DNA of 64,000 nt from Bacteroidota bacterium (GTDB taxonomy: Bacteria > Bacteroidota > Bacteroidia > Chitinophagales > LD1): contig JAFDYN010000010.1 in the NCBI GenBank assembly GCA_018267385.1, forward strand, positions 186,001 to 250,000. The letters are read 5' to 3'. Under the pieces are notes generated by a model that had not been told where the DNA came from, did not search any database, and worked only from the letters and a program-made list of their open reading frames with translations. Below are positions 8,014 through 16,350 of the stretch, in pieces. The position numbers were made by a program, and so were the translations under genes. Numbering within the stretch: the stretch's first letter is position 1; every line of letters starts with the position of its first letter.

Positions 8014-8763
8014 TTACTTCTCTGCGTCACCTATGTGCACCAGTATACGGCCGCAGTGCTCGCAGGTGATGATACGACGCTTGGAGCGGATCTCAGCCTG
8101 GCGCTGTGGTGGTATCTTGGCATAGCAGCCACCGCAGCTATCGCGGAGTACGGCTACTACAGCCAGGCCATTGCGGTAGGCGCCACGTATGCGGTGGTAG
8201 GCCTTCAGCAGGCGCTCTTCTACTTTCTTGGCTGCCTTGTCAGACTCTTTCTTCAGCTCCTCTTCTTCTTTCTCGGTCTCAGCTATGATCTTATCGAGTT
8301 CCTTCTTCTTAGCCTTCAGCTCTTTCTCGCGGGTAGCGATATTGCCCTCAGTTTCTTCTATCAGGCCTTTCTTGATATCAGTCTTGCCGGTAGCGTCGGT
8401 GATCTTCTTTTCAGAGAGTTGTATCTCAAGCTTCTGCAGCTCTATCTCCTTGCTCAGCGCCTCAAACTCACGGTTGTTCTTCACCGTGTTTTGCTGCTTC
8501 TCATAGCGGGTGATCAGCTCCTTGGCCATCGCCTTCGCATTCTTGCGGTTGGCTACTTCCTCGTCCAGCTCAGCCAGTTCTTCATTCAGGTGGCCCAGGC
8601 GCACGTTGAGGCCGGCTATCACGTCTTCGAGTATTTGTACTTCCTCAGGGAGTTCACCCTTCAGGATCTTTATCTTGTCTACTTTGGTATCTATCTGCTG
8701 GAGGTTCCAGAGTTGGTTCAGTCTCTCTTCTACAGAGAGTTCTTTTTCTTTTGTTGCTGCCAT
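8014..8763 (-). CDS. C4-type zinc ribbon coiled-coil protein (CdsZ-like)
   Basis: 249 residues. A long charged coiled coil fills about residues 20-195. A C-terminal zinc ribbon follows, with cysteine pairs CGGC and CEHC separated by about 21 residues (nt 8055-8140). This is the zf-RING_7/CdsZ family seen across Bacteroidota and other phyla. It begins 3 nt after the stop of the Nif3-like gene, a frequent pairing, and is closed by a strong terminator. Family function is only partly known; nucleic-acid or protein binding is assumed from the fold. Confidence 0.88.
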   Translation of the reverse strand: MAATKEKELSVEERLNQLWNLQQIDTKVDKIKILKGELPEEVQILEDVIAGLNVRLGHLNEELAELDEEVANRKNAKAMAKELITRYEKQQNTVKNNREFEALSKEIELQKLEIQLSEKKITDATGKTDIKKGLIEETEGNIATREKELKAKKKELDKIIAETEKEEEELKKESDKAAKKVEERLLKAYHRIRGAYRNGLAVVAVLRDSCGGCYAKIPPQRQAEIRSKRRIITCEHCGRILVHIGDAEK

Positions 8764-8766
8764 TCT

Positions 8767-9861
8767 TTAGATATATTTTACCGGATTAGTTTCCGCCTTG
8801 GATAAAAGGAACGCAAATGTACTAAATTTTTCCGATAACTGTCTATATAATAAAGCAGGGGTAAACTGCTCACTCTCATAGTGCCCCACATCTGCCAGCA
8901 GGATCTGCCCGTCAGCGTCAAAAAACTCATGGTATTTGATGTCAGATGTGATATAAACATCTGCTTTTGAGGATATTGCGTTAGAGAGTAGGAATCTTCC
9001 TGACCCTCCGCAAACAGCCACAGTTTTCACCTGTCGGCCCAGAAGAGCCGTGTGCTTCACCACGCCGGCACCGAGCTGTTTTTTCACTTTTTTGAGAAAT
9101 GCCAGCTCGTCCATCGGTTTGGCCAGGCGGCCTATCATACCGCTACCTACGGTTTGTAGCTCGTTTTCCAGCGCTACCACATCATGGGCCACCTCCTCAT
9201 ACGGGTGGGCCTCCAGGAGCGCTTGTACCACCTGCGCCTGTATATGGCCCGGGAAGATCACCTCGATCTTAGCCTCCTCCACATGCTCGCGTACACCTTT
9301 TTTGCCTACAGCAGGATGCGTCGTCTCGTCTCCTTTGAAAGTGCCTACACCGCCCACGCTGAAACTCGCCTCTGAGTAGTGCCCGATATGACCTGCGCCC
9401 GCTGCGAAAAGCGCCCCGATCACAGTCTCATAGTGCTCATGCGGTACAAAGGTATAGAGCTTCTTCAGCAGTCCCTTTTTGGGAGCGAGTATGCGGCAAT
9501 CTGTCAGCCCTAGTTTCTCACAGATCATGGCATTCACGCCCACCTCTACATTGTCGTAGTTGGTATGGATGGCATAGATGGCTATGTCATGCTTGATAGC
9601 CTTGATCACCGTGCGCTCCACGTAGTTTTTGCCGTTCAGCTTTTTCAGGCCGGAGAATATAATAGGGTGGTGCGCTATGATCAGTTGGCATTTCTCACGG
9701 ATGGCTTCTTCTACTACTGCCTCCGTACAATCCAGCGAGAGGAGAACATTCTTTACCGTGGCATTTTTATCACCTACTATCAGGCCACTATTATCATAGC
9801 TCTCCTGATACGGCAGGGGAGCGATACGCTCCAGGTAGGATGTGATGTCTTTGATCTGCAT
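8767..9861 (-). CDS. Nif3-like dinuclear metal centre protein
   Basis: 364 residues, the longer form of the Nif3/YbgI family with an inserted central domain (about residues 130-230, including HPYEEVAHDV). Metal-site motifs are visible: YDNSGLIVG, IIAHHPIIFSG, IHTNYDN and, near the end, DVGHYESE. Family members form hexameric toroids with two metals per subunit; annotation as GTP cyclohydrolase type 2 is doubtful for most. The zinc-ribbon gene follows 3 nt after its stop, so both are in one transcript. Confidence 0.9.
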   Translation of the reverse strand: MQIKDITSYLERIAPLPYQESYDNSGLIVGDKNATVKNVLLSLDCTEAVVEEAIREKCQLIIAHHPIIFSGLKKLNGKNYVERTVIKAIKHDIAIYAIHTNYDNVEVGVNAMICEKLGLTDCRILAPKKGLLKKLYTFVPHEHYETVIGALFAAGAGHIGHYSEASFSVGGVGTFKGDETTHPAVGKKGVREHVEEAKIEVIFPGHIQAQVVQALLEAHPYEEVAHDVVALENELQTVGSGMIGRLAKPMDELAFLKKVKKQLGAGVVKHTALLGRQVKTVAVCGGSGRFLLSNAISSKADVYITSDIKYHEFFDADGQILLADVGHYESEQFTPALLYRQLSEKFSTFAFLLSKAETNPVKYI

Positions 9862-9890
9862 AGCGCTTTTTTGAAATATGATGTGTAGAC

Positions 9891-10292
9891 CTACCAGTAG
9901 AAAGTCACCACTTGCTTCAGGTCAGGATGAAGTGACAGCGCCACCGGGCAGGTATGTGCTATGCGCTCCATGATCTGGCGGTCTTTCTCTGTGTAGTTTT
10001 TGGCAGGCATATAGATAGAGACGTGTATCTCTGCTATACGGCGGGGGGCTGAGGCCATCACTTTGGTAGCCTCTGCGCGGGCACCATCTATGTCCAGCTC
10101 CATCTGATTAGCCTTGATACCCATAGTGGTGATGATGCATGCAGCCAGCGAGGTAGCCGTCAGGTCAGTAGGAGAGAAGGCTTCTCCTTTACCATGATTG
10201 TCAATAGGGGCATCTGTCAAGATCTCAGCGCCGGACTGAATGTGGCGGCAGCGGGTCCGCAGTTGGCCCTCGTAGATGATCTCTGCTGTCAT
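9891..10292 (-). CDS. OsmC-family peroxiredoxin-like protein
   Basis: 133 residues from the ATG at 10290-10292; a longer reading adds an implausible leader overlapping the promoter region. The fold is recognised by GEAFSPTDLTATSLAACIITTMG, where the Cys is the peroxidatic residue, and the later HTCPVALSLHP with the second Cys. These enzymes reduce organic hydroperoxides with thiol help in the cytosol. A -7-like element (TACCTTTG, complement of 10317-10324) lies about 25 nt upstream. It is transcribed divergently from the next gene. Confidence 0.88.
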   Translation of the reverse strand: MTAEIIYEGQLRTRCRHIQSGAEILTDAPIDNHGKGEAFSPTDLTATSLAACIITTMGIKANQMELDIDGARAEATKVMASAPRRIAEIHVSIYMPAKNYTEKDRQIMERIAHTCPVALSLHPDLKQVVTFYW

Positions 10293-10316
10293 GGTAGTAT
10301 CACTTTGATGAGGAGG

Positions 10317-10324
10317 CAAAGGTA
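10317..10324 (-). promoter_or_regulatory. Candidate -7 element for the OsmC gene
   Basis: On the minus strand this reads TACCTTTG, a full match to the Bacteroidota -7 consensus TAnnTTTG, 25 nt ahead of the OsmC start. The -33 element is weak (TTG 23 nt upstream). Confidence 0.45.
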
Positions 10325-10394
10325 GTAAAACACATAGCAAGACGAAGGCAACCGGATTAACACCGGCACACGTCTCAATATGGAAGGAAAAATG

Positions 10395-10402
10395 TAGATT
10401 TG
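10395..10402 (+). promoter_or_regulatory. Candidate -7 element for the 10408 gene
   Basis: TAGATTTG matches TAnnTTTG but ends only 5 nt before the ATG at 10408, which would make the message nearly leaderless. No -33 element is obvious. Confidence 0.3.
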
Positions 10403-10407
10403 TACAG

Positions 10408-11202
10408 ATGAGACAATGTGCCCTGTTTATTCTGGCTATGATGATGCTCGGCTCTATGGAGATGTCTGCTCAAAAGGCCGATAGTCCGAAAATGCAGGCG
10501 CAAAAGGACTATATGTTTCGCCGCCAGATGGTAGGGGGGCTGCGCCTCCAGTCTACCGGCCTCGGCTTTTATCTCCAGTACGGCCTCATCAAGAATATAT
10601 ACAGGACACACCTTTTCATGCTGGAGTATGAGTGGCATATAGACTACAGGGACAAAAAGAACAAAGCATATCCTGTCTATACAGAGACCGGGCGTGATTA
10701 TTACTTTGGCGTACAAAACAGGTTTCATGAGATCAGGTTTTCTTATGGATTTGAGCGCGCCATAGCAGACAAGGCCGTGAGAAATGGCGTGCGCCTGAGC
10801 TGGGTAGGTTTTTTAGGTGGCGTGATGGGGCTGGTCAAGCCTTACTACCTCAATATAGACTACCTGAATCCTGACCCTTATACCCAAGGTACCCATCCTT
10901 ACAATATCGTAGCACAAAAGTACTCTGAGGCCACAAAGAGCGTCTTTCTGGATCGCAATGTGATAGACGAGGCGGCACCGATATCCAAAGGACTGGGAGA
11001 GATGAAGCCTGTTTTTGGTGGCCATGTACGTACAGGCCTCAATTTTGACTGGGGATCCAGAGATGCATTCGTCAAATCAATAGAGGCAGGCGCATCGCTG
11101 GATATCTTTTACAAGAAGATACCTATCTATGTCAATGACCAGTCCAATCATTTCCTTTTCCTCGGATTGTATGTATCCTTTCACATGGGCAAGCGCTGGT
11201 AG
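10408..11202 (+). CDS. Predicted outer-membrane protein, conserved hypothetical
   Basis: 264 residues with a signal peptide (MRQCALFILAMMML ... MSAQ, about residues 1-22). The mature part is rich in alternating aromatic and polar residues (GGLRLQSTGLGFYLQYGL, FHEIRFSYGFE, NHFLFLGLYVSFHMG), the pattern of a beta-barrel, and ends in amphipathic strands. No named family recognised, though such proteins are common in Bacteroidota. It is flanked by a divergent OsmC gene and a convergent heptose kinase gene ending 5 nt after it, so it is probably transcribed alone. Confidence 0.72.
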   Translation: MRQCALFILAMMMLGSMEMSAQKADSPKMQAQKDYMFRRQMVGGLRLQSTGLGFYLQYGLIKNIYRTHLFMLEYEWHIDYRDKKNKAYPVYTETGRDYYFGVQNRFHEIRFSYGFERAIADKAVRNGVRLSWVGFLGGVMGLVKPYYLNIDYLNPDPYTQGTHPYNIVAQKYSEATKSVFLDRNVIDEAAPISKGLGEMKPVFGGHVRTGLNFDWGSRDAFVKSIEAGASLDIFYKKIPIYVNDQSNHFLFLGLYVSFHMGKRW

Positions 11203-11207
11203 GCCTG

Positions 11208-12230
11208 TCAGATGGTCCAGGTAGTGACGCCGATATTGGTAAAGGTATAGCGCATCACTTTTCCTCCCAGCTGATTGAGTGCTGAGATCACATTGTATTT
11301 TGCGGTGTATGGTGCATAAAACATCATAAAGCCACCACCGCCGGCACCGCTTACCTTGCCCCCCGTAGCTCCCGCATTGATAGCAGTCTCGTAGATGAAA
11401 TCGAGTTGTGAGTTGCTGATGCCTTCTGCCATTTGCTTTTTATGCTGCCAGCTCTCATGTAGTATCTCGCCTATGCGGTCTACCTCGCCACGTAGCAGTA
11501 CTTCTTTCATGCGGATAGACTGCTCCTTGAGCTGGTGCATGGCTTCGATAGATTTTTCATTTTTGCTGGATACATTCTCACGTTGTTTCTCTATGATAGA
11601 CGAGGAGAGGCGAGAGGTCTCTGTGAAGAACAGTACCAGGTTATTCTCCAGCTCGTGCAGCCATTTTTCTTTCACACGGAGCGGATTTACGATCACCTTA
11701 TCATTGCCCATAAACTCCATATAATTCACTCCGCCGAATGTAGCTGCATATTGATCCTGTTTGCCACCGGCCATACCCAGGTCTTCGCGCTCTATAGAGT
11801 AGGCCAGGTGCGCGATGTCATATTCGCCCAGTGGCAGCTTCAGCCACTCTACAAAGGCACCAATGATGGCCACTACCAACGTAGAAGAGGAGCCAAGTCC
11901 CGACCCAGGAGGCGCATCTACAAAAGTGGTCAGCTCAAATGATAGCGCCTTTTGCGTAAAGTCTTTTACGATCCGGTTATAAATACCTTTGGCCAGGTCC
12001 AGATTGCCATCTATGGGCAGTACCTCCAGCGCATCATGTACATACCGCTCATCGCGGTCTGTGGCTATGAGGGTCACCTTGCCGTCATCCGTGGGGCGTA
12101 TAGTGGCGTAGGCATACATACCTATAGTAGCGTTTAGTATGGCTCCGCCAAACTGGTCTGAGTAGGGGCTCACATCTGTACCGCCCCCGGCCAGGCCCAG
12201 CCGCAGTGGCGCTTTGCTTCTTATGATCAT
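11208..12230 (-). CDS. hddA: GHMP kinase, D-glycero-alpha-D-manno-heptose 7-phosphate kinase type
   Basis: 340 residues from the ATG at 12228-12230, which opens on the family N-terminus IIRSKAPLRLGLAGGGTDV. The GHMP ATP-binding motif PPGSGLGSSS and the C-terminal VSGAGGGGFMMFY are both present. HddA-type kinases phosphorylate heptose 7-phosphate on the GDP-heptose path for surface polysaccharides; close relatives act on other sugars, so the substrate is inferred. A glycosyltransferase gene lies 1.2 kb upstream on the same strand, with an unrelated cargo gene between. Confidence 0.8.
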   Translation of the reverse strand: MIIRSKAPLRLGLAGGGTDVSPYSDQFGGAILNATIGMYAYATIRPTDDGKVTLIATDRDERYVHDALEVLPIDGNLDLAKGIYNRIVKDFTQKALSFELTTFVDAPPGSGLGSSSTLVVAIIGAFVEWLKLPLGEYDIAHLAYSIEREDLGMAGGKQDQYAATFGGVNYMEFMGNDKVIVNPLRVKEKWLHELENNLVLFFTETSRLSSSIIEKQRENVSSKNEKSIEAMHQLKEQSIRMKEVLLRGEVDRIGEILHESWQHKKQMAEGISNSQLDFIYETAINAGATGGKVSGAGGGGFMMFYAPYTAKYNVISALNQLGGKVMRYTFTNIGVTTWTI

Positions 12231-12280
12231 GGTGGTAAATATAGGCAAACTATATACTTGCCGCTGCTGGCTACAAACAA

Positions 12281-12310
12281 AAAACCCTCTCAGGGATCTG
12301 AGAGGGTTTT
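12281..12310 (-). terminator. Strong intrinsic terminator
   Basis: A perfect 13-bp stem with a GGAT loop and flanking A/T tracts on both sides. It ends the minus-strand gene at 12333 and could work in both directions. Confidence 0.9.
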
Positions 12311-12332
12311 GAAAGTTTTATTTTCTCGTAGA

Positions 12333-13331
12333 TTACTGGATAGATACGCGACGGTTGATAGTGCCGGTAGCTGTCTTGATATTTACGATGTATACGCCCG
12401 GAGCTACGCCGCTCAGGTCGAGGCTCTTGCTATATACAGATACAGACTTCTCAGAAGACTCATATACCTTGCTGCCAGTCACGCTGGTCACAGAGATGGC
12501 TACATCAGATGCTGACTCCATGCTGAAGGTTACATTCACTTTGCCGAAAGATGGGTTAGGGTAAACATTCAACTCAGATACACCAGAGAGATCATGTATA
12601 GCTGATGGCTGTACGCATGTAGCTACAGTGATCCAGTTGCCTGGGTTGCCCTGTGAGATGCTATCCAGTTGCAAGAAGGCACCGGAAGCTCCCAGCCAGG
12701 CACGGCCATGGCCTGTAGAGCCATCAGTAGTCAGCACCACTAAAGTATCACCAGCCACACGTGGCAGCTTGAGCATTACAAAGAAATTTTTGCCTGGCAG
12801 CACTGCATGATGGGTAAAAGTAAAAACACCTGCGCCTTGATTATCGATAATGCTACCTGTAGTCACAGTAGACGAGTCAAGAGCATTACCCGGGCCATAA
12901 GTGCCAAAATAGCTAGTACCTGTGGAATCATAAACATAAGCGGTCACCGGCAGGGCAGAGTCAGAGGCATTGGCATTGAGTTGTACTACACCAAAGAAAG
13001 CGATCGCATTAGTAGCATAAGAGTTAGCAGCAGTTACAAAGCCTTCACCCACATGAGTGATAGCCAGTGAGCCAGCCGGACCTGCATAGAGGGCACCGTT
13101 GCCATCAGCATAGCCGACGTTAGGTGAGTCCAGTGGATAGACGTAAGCGTTAGAGTCAGCCGTGTTGAAGTCTACGTTAAAAATCGTATCGCAAGAGAGT
13201 GCTCTGGAGCCATTGCTGCCAGATGGGAAGTGAGCTGTCTTGGCCACTTTCACAGGATGCGAAATAGCAGTACCTGCCATCGCACCTACGACCAGAAAAC
13301 TTCCTACAAGTAGAGAGAAGAATTTTTTCAT
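12333..13331 (-). CDS. Secreted protein with T9SS type A sorting domain
   Basis: 332 residues. Signal peptide about 1-22 (MKKFFSLLVGSFLVVGAMAGTA). The middle (about 45-245) is a beta-rich Ser/Thr/Gly/Asn domain with no family recognised. The last 75 or so residues are a T9SS sorting domain: VYPNPSFGKVNVTF ... GVAPGVYIVNIKT. A strong terminator follows 23 nt after the stop and 144 nt of non-coding sequence lies upstream, so it is monocistronic. Likely a surface or released protein. Confidence 0.85.
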   Translation of the reverse strand: MKKFFSLLVGSFLVVGAMAGTAISHPVKVAKTAHFPSGSNGSRALSCDTIFNVDFNTADSNAYVYPLDSPNVGYADGNGALYAGPAGSLAITHVGEGFVTAANSYATNAIAFFGVVQLNANASDSALPVTAYVYDSTGTSYFGTYGPGNALDSSTVTTGSIIDNQGAGVFTFTHHAVLPGKNFFVMLKLPRVAGDTLVVLTTDGSTGHGRAWLGASGAFLQLDSISQGNPGNWITVATCVQPSAIHDLSGVSELNVYPNPSFGKVNVTFSMESASDVAISVTSVTGSKVYESSEKSVSVYSKSLDLSGVAPGVYIVNIKTATGTINRRVSIQ

Positions 13332-13475
13332 GTAATGTGTATTTGTTTTTGTTTAGTAAATGTGTGGGTAATATTAAGGATAAAGTAGCTAAGAATCAGT
13401 GCCTTTTGCCTAAGGTCATGATTTTGTCGGTAAATTTTCATCCAAAATACAGATTTGTCATAAAATTGTCACAAA

Positions 13476-14606
13476 TCATAAAATGCCGGCCACTTTTTTG
13501 ATGTTTTCCAACATCGCCTGCCACGTATATTTCAGTTTTTCACTTTTGATATTTTCTGAAAATAAGGATTCCTTATGCTCTGTGTAGAAGCGGCTGAGAT
13601 CAGCGGCTATCGCCTCGGGCTCCGGCTCGCATACATAGCCCACATAGTCGTCGGGCACTATCTCGGGCAGGCCGCCCACATTGGTCACTAGCATAGGTCT
13701 ATTGAAATGATAGCATATCTGAGTGACACCGCTCTGTGTAGCGTGCTTATATGGCTGTACTACTATATCAGCCGCGCAGAAATAATACCGCACCATATCA
13801 TCAGGTATGAAATCCGTGCGCAGGACCACCCGGTCACGTATGCCCAGCTGATCTATCAGGTCCAGGTATGGCTGCGCATTATTATAAAACTCACCGGCCA
13901 CGATGAGCTCCACACCGGTCTCCTTTACACGCGGATCTGCCATGGCATGCAGCAGCAGGTCGAGCCCCTTATACTCCCTTATGAAACCAAAGAAGAGGAT
14001 ATATAGCCCGTTCATCTGCAGGCCCAGCTTCTCTATAGCTTCCGCCTTGTTTACTACCGGACCAAAGTTGTCATACAGCGGATGCGGCGAAAATATCTTT
14101 GGCTTGCTGCTATCAAATTTATTGAGGTCCTCCAGCACCGAGCGGGACTGGGCTATGAATCCGTCTACCGCTCGCACAAAATATTTTGACAGCGCAAAGT
14201 CTCCTATCCGTTTTTCATGCGGGATGATATTGTCTATGATAGAGACGACCTTCGTCTTCTTATTTCCGCGTACGATGCGTGCTATGGTACCCAGGCACGG
14301 CGCCATAAACGGCAACCAGTATTTGATGATCAGCAGATCTGCTTTGAGTTTTTTGATCTCGCGGCCCACGCTCCACCAGTTGAAAGGATTGACACTATTT
14401 ACCCGCACATGTATATACAGGTCATCCGGTGCCGGCTGGTCGGAGTATTGTGTCGTACCGGGAAAGAGGAAATCAGGATACTGGAGGCTAAAGGTGTATA
14501 TGACGACAGAATGTCCCTGACGGATATATTCACGGGCTAGCCGCTCATTGTAGGCAGCGAGCCCTCCGCGCAGGGGATGGGCAGACCCAAGTATGACCAC
14601 TTTCAT
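13476..14606 (-). CDS. Glycosyltransferase family 4-like
   Basis: 376-residue cytosolic GT-B enzyme. The N-terminal Rossmann half starts VVILGSAHPLRGGLAAYNERLA, a Gly-rich acceptor-side loop. The C-terminal half has LYILFFGFIREYKGLDLLLHA, the sugar-nucleotide strand ELIVAGEFYN, and the donor-site segment CAADIVVQPYKHATQSGVTQ with the later GLPEIV. Probably transfers a sugar in exopolysaccharide, O-antigen or glycoprotein synthesis. No other glycan genes adjoin it, so the pathway is open. Confidence 0.85.
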   Translation of the reverse strand: MKVVILGSAHPLRGGLAAYNERLAREYIRQGHSVVIYTFSLQYPDFLFPGTTQYSDQPAPDDLYIHVRVNSVNPFNWWSVGREIKKLKADLLIIKYWLPFMAPCLGTIARIVRGNKKTKVVSIIDNIIPHEKRIGDFALSKYFVRAVDGFIAQSRSVLEDLNKFDSSKPKIFSPHPLYDNFGPVVNKAEAIEKLGLQMNGLYILFFGFIREYKGLDLLLHAMADPRVKETGVELIVAGEFYNNAQPYLDLIDQLGIRDRVVLRTDFIPDDMVRYYFCAADIVVQPYKHATQSGVTQICYHFNRPMLVTNVGGLPEIVPDDYVGYVCEPEPEAIAADLSRFYTEHKESLFSENIKSEKLKYTWQAMLENIKKVAGIL

Positions 14607-14719
14607 CGAGGTAAATGTAGGGAAACACAGCTAATGTTAGATAAGGACCGGGAAAATCTGCATGTCTCGCAGAAATACCCTGACCAAAGTCATCACCGTG
14701 ATTGACAGACGCTTTGTTC

Positions 14720-14758
14720 GTAAGATTACCACATCGGGCAATTATTGCCTAATCTTAC
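14720..14758. promoter_or_regulatory. Inverted repeats upstream of kynA
   Basis: GTAAGATTA (14720-14728) is repeated inverted as TAATCTTAC (14750-14758). Inside it lies a second palindrome, GGCAAT-T-ATTGCC (14737-14749). The structure ends 18 nt before the kynA ATG, a plausible operator or leader hairpin. No regulator can be named. Confidence 0.45.
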
Positions 14759-14776
14759 CTCCCAAATACAATAGCA

Positions 14777-15799
14777 ATGAAAGACGGCGTCTACTATAGC
14801 GACTACCTCCAGCTCGATAAAATACTCAACGCTCAGCAGCTCGAAAGCGCCCGCCCCGATAGCCAGGGCGCGCATGACGAGATGCTCTTCATAGTGATCC
14901 ATCAGGCCTATGAGCTTTGGTTCAAGCAGATACTTTTTGAGGTAGAGTCTGTGGCCGGTATCATGGCAAAATCGCACATAGCAGACAACTCCCCGGATCT
15001 CTACACGGTGCATCACCGCCTGAAGCGGGTAGTGACTATCCTCCAGCTGCTGGTGGGTCAGATAGACATCATAGAGACTATGACCCCACTGGACTTTCTT
15101 GACTTTCGCGATCAGCTCCGCCCTGCGTCAGGCTTCCAGAGCATACAGTTCAAGATACTGGAGGCACTTCTGGGTCTCAAGATGGAAAATCGTCACGGTC
15201 AGGAGTACTATATCTCACAGCTGCGCCCGGAGGATGTGGTCAAGATCCGCGATGCAGAGAAGAAAACACCCATGATCGCTCTTATCAATCAATGGCTGGA
15301 GCGCATGCCTTTCTTTGACGATCCTAAATACTGGGAGGGCAAAGGCCAGCATGAATTCTGGAATAAGTATCGTGAGATATATGAGCAGAGCCTCAATCCG
15401 GCTGAGAAGAATAATATGCAGGTATTTGACCAGCTCATGATGGGAGATAAGCGCAAGCCGGAGTGGGCGCTCAGCCCTAGGGCGCGCCGTGCGGCACTAT
15501 TTATCATGCTCTATCGTGACTATCCGCTGCTGCAGCTGCCATTCGGCCTGCTCAATGTACTGCTGGAGATAGACGAGTGCCTCTCTATCTGGCGCTACCG
15601 CCACATGAGTATGGTGCACCGTATCATAGGCATGCGTACAGGCACCGGAGGCAGCACAGGCAAGGACTACCTAAGCGGTGCGCTGATGAAGCATCACATC
15701 TTTGCTGAGTTTGCCGGCCTCACATCCTTCCTTATAGAGCGCGGCAAGCTGCCTAAACTCTCGGATGAACTGAAGGCCAAACTCGGCTACAGTCACTAA
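14777..15799 (+). CDS. kynA: Tryptophan 2,3-dioxygenase
   Basis: 340 residues, slightly longer than bacterial enzymes near 280-320. Haem enzyme that opens the indole ring of L-tryptophan with O2 to N-formylkynurenine, the first step of the kynurenine path. Family signatures: HDEMLFIVIHQAYELWFKQ near the N-terminus, FLDFRDQLRPASGFQS, and the active-site loop RIIGMRTGTGGSTG near the C-terminus with the proximal His just before it. No other kynurenine genes lie nearby. Inverted repeats in its leader suggest specific control. It ends 4 nt inside the convergent EXPERA gene. Confidence 0.95.
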   Translation: MKDGVYYSDYLQLDKILNAQQLESARPDSQGAHDEMLFIVIHQAYELWFKQILFEVESVAGIMAKSHIADNSPDLYTVHHRLKRVVTILQLLVGQIDIIETMTPLDFLDFRDQLRPASGFQSIQFKILEALLGLKMENRHGQEYYISQLRPEDVVKIRDAEKKTPMIALINQWLERMPFFDDPKYWEGKGQHEFWNKYREIYEQSLNPAEKNNMQVFDQLMMGDKRKPEWALSPRARRAALFIMLYRDYPLLQLPFGLLNVLLEIDECLSIWRYRHMSMVHRIIGMRTGTGGSTGKDYLSGALMKHHIFAEFAGLTSFLIERGKLPKLSDELKAKLGYSH

Positions 15800-16290
15800 A
15801 ACTTACGGGTAAAAGGAAGCTCCTTTCTCATGCGTATGATGAGCAGGATAGGTATGAGGATATATGGTGTATTCAGAGGCAGGAATTTGGCCGGATTCTG
15901 GCACCTCCACTCAGGCTCCCCAAAGAACTCTACCCCATATACGATCACACCTGTAATGACGGCTATTGCAGTGCCATACATGATAGCCGGCACCTGTATC
16001 CTGTTATACCCTTTGATAAATGCCCAGACCAGCACGAGGTAAAACGGCCCATAGACAAAAGCAGAAAGCCCTGTGACAAAGCGCATCCATACCGGCGAGA
16101 GGAAGAGCGGATCGCAGTCTTTGGCATAGCCATAGTTCATCTGCACAAAGACATTGGTGCTATTGGCGTCCAGGCTACCCATGATGGTGGGCCACAGGTC
16201 AGATATCATAGAGGTTATAAAGAACAGGGAGAACATGACGATAAAGAAATAGTCAAACTTGCGCTCACTCAGTGGGAGGTTATTTGTCAT
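15796..16290 (-). CDS. EXPERA/TMEM97-like four-TM membrane protein
   Basis: 164 residues with four predicted membrane helices (about 14-33, 65-90, 100-125, 138-155). The arrangement resembles the EXPERA domain of TMEM97/sigma-2 receptor and emopamil-binding proteins: a short first helix, then DPLFLSPVWMRFVTGLS, YGPFYLVLVWAFIKG and VPAIMYGTAIAVITGV. In eukaryotes these bind or isomerise sterols; the bacterial role is unknown. It is convergent with kynA (4-nt overlap) and divergent from the GDSL hydrolase gene. Assignment is by eye and would need a profile search. Confidence 0.65.
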   Translation of the reverse strand: MTNNLPLSERKFDYFFIVMFSLFFITSMISDLWPTIMGSLDANSTNVFVQMNYGYAKDCDPLFLSPVWMRFVTGLSAFVYGPFYLVLVWAFIKGYNRIQVPAIMYGTAIAVITGVIVYGVEFFGEPEWRCQNPAKFLPLNTPYILIPILLIIRMRKELPFTRKF

Positions 16291-16323
16291 AGCAGTATAT
16301 TTAGCTGACCCAAATCAAATAGA

Positions 16324-16331
16324 TATATTTG
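16324..16331 (+). promoter_or_regulatory. Candidate -7 element for the GDSL hydrolase
   Basis: TATATTTG matches TAnnTTTG, 19 nt before the ATG at 16351; TTTA lies 20 nt upstream as a possible weak -33 element. Confidence 0.45.
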
Positions 16332-16350
16332 AATGAGAGAATAAAAAGAC

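Noticed and set aside
8035-8805. 256-residue plus-strand open frame
   Set aside because: Antisense to the coiled-coil zinc-ribbon gene; Leu/Tyr-rich sequence is the complement of Glu/Lys-rich codons.
1-15799. Link between the MbnP kynurenine modification and kynA
   Set aside because: One is a protein-bound Trp modification in the envelope, the other free tryptophan catabolism; 10 kb and many unrelated genes separate them, so the shared chemistry is taken as coincidence.
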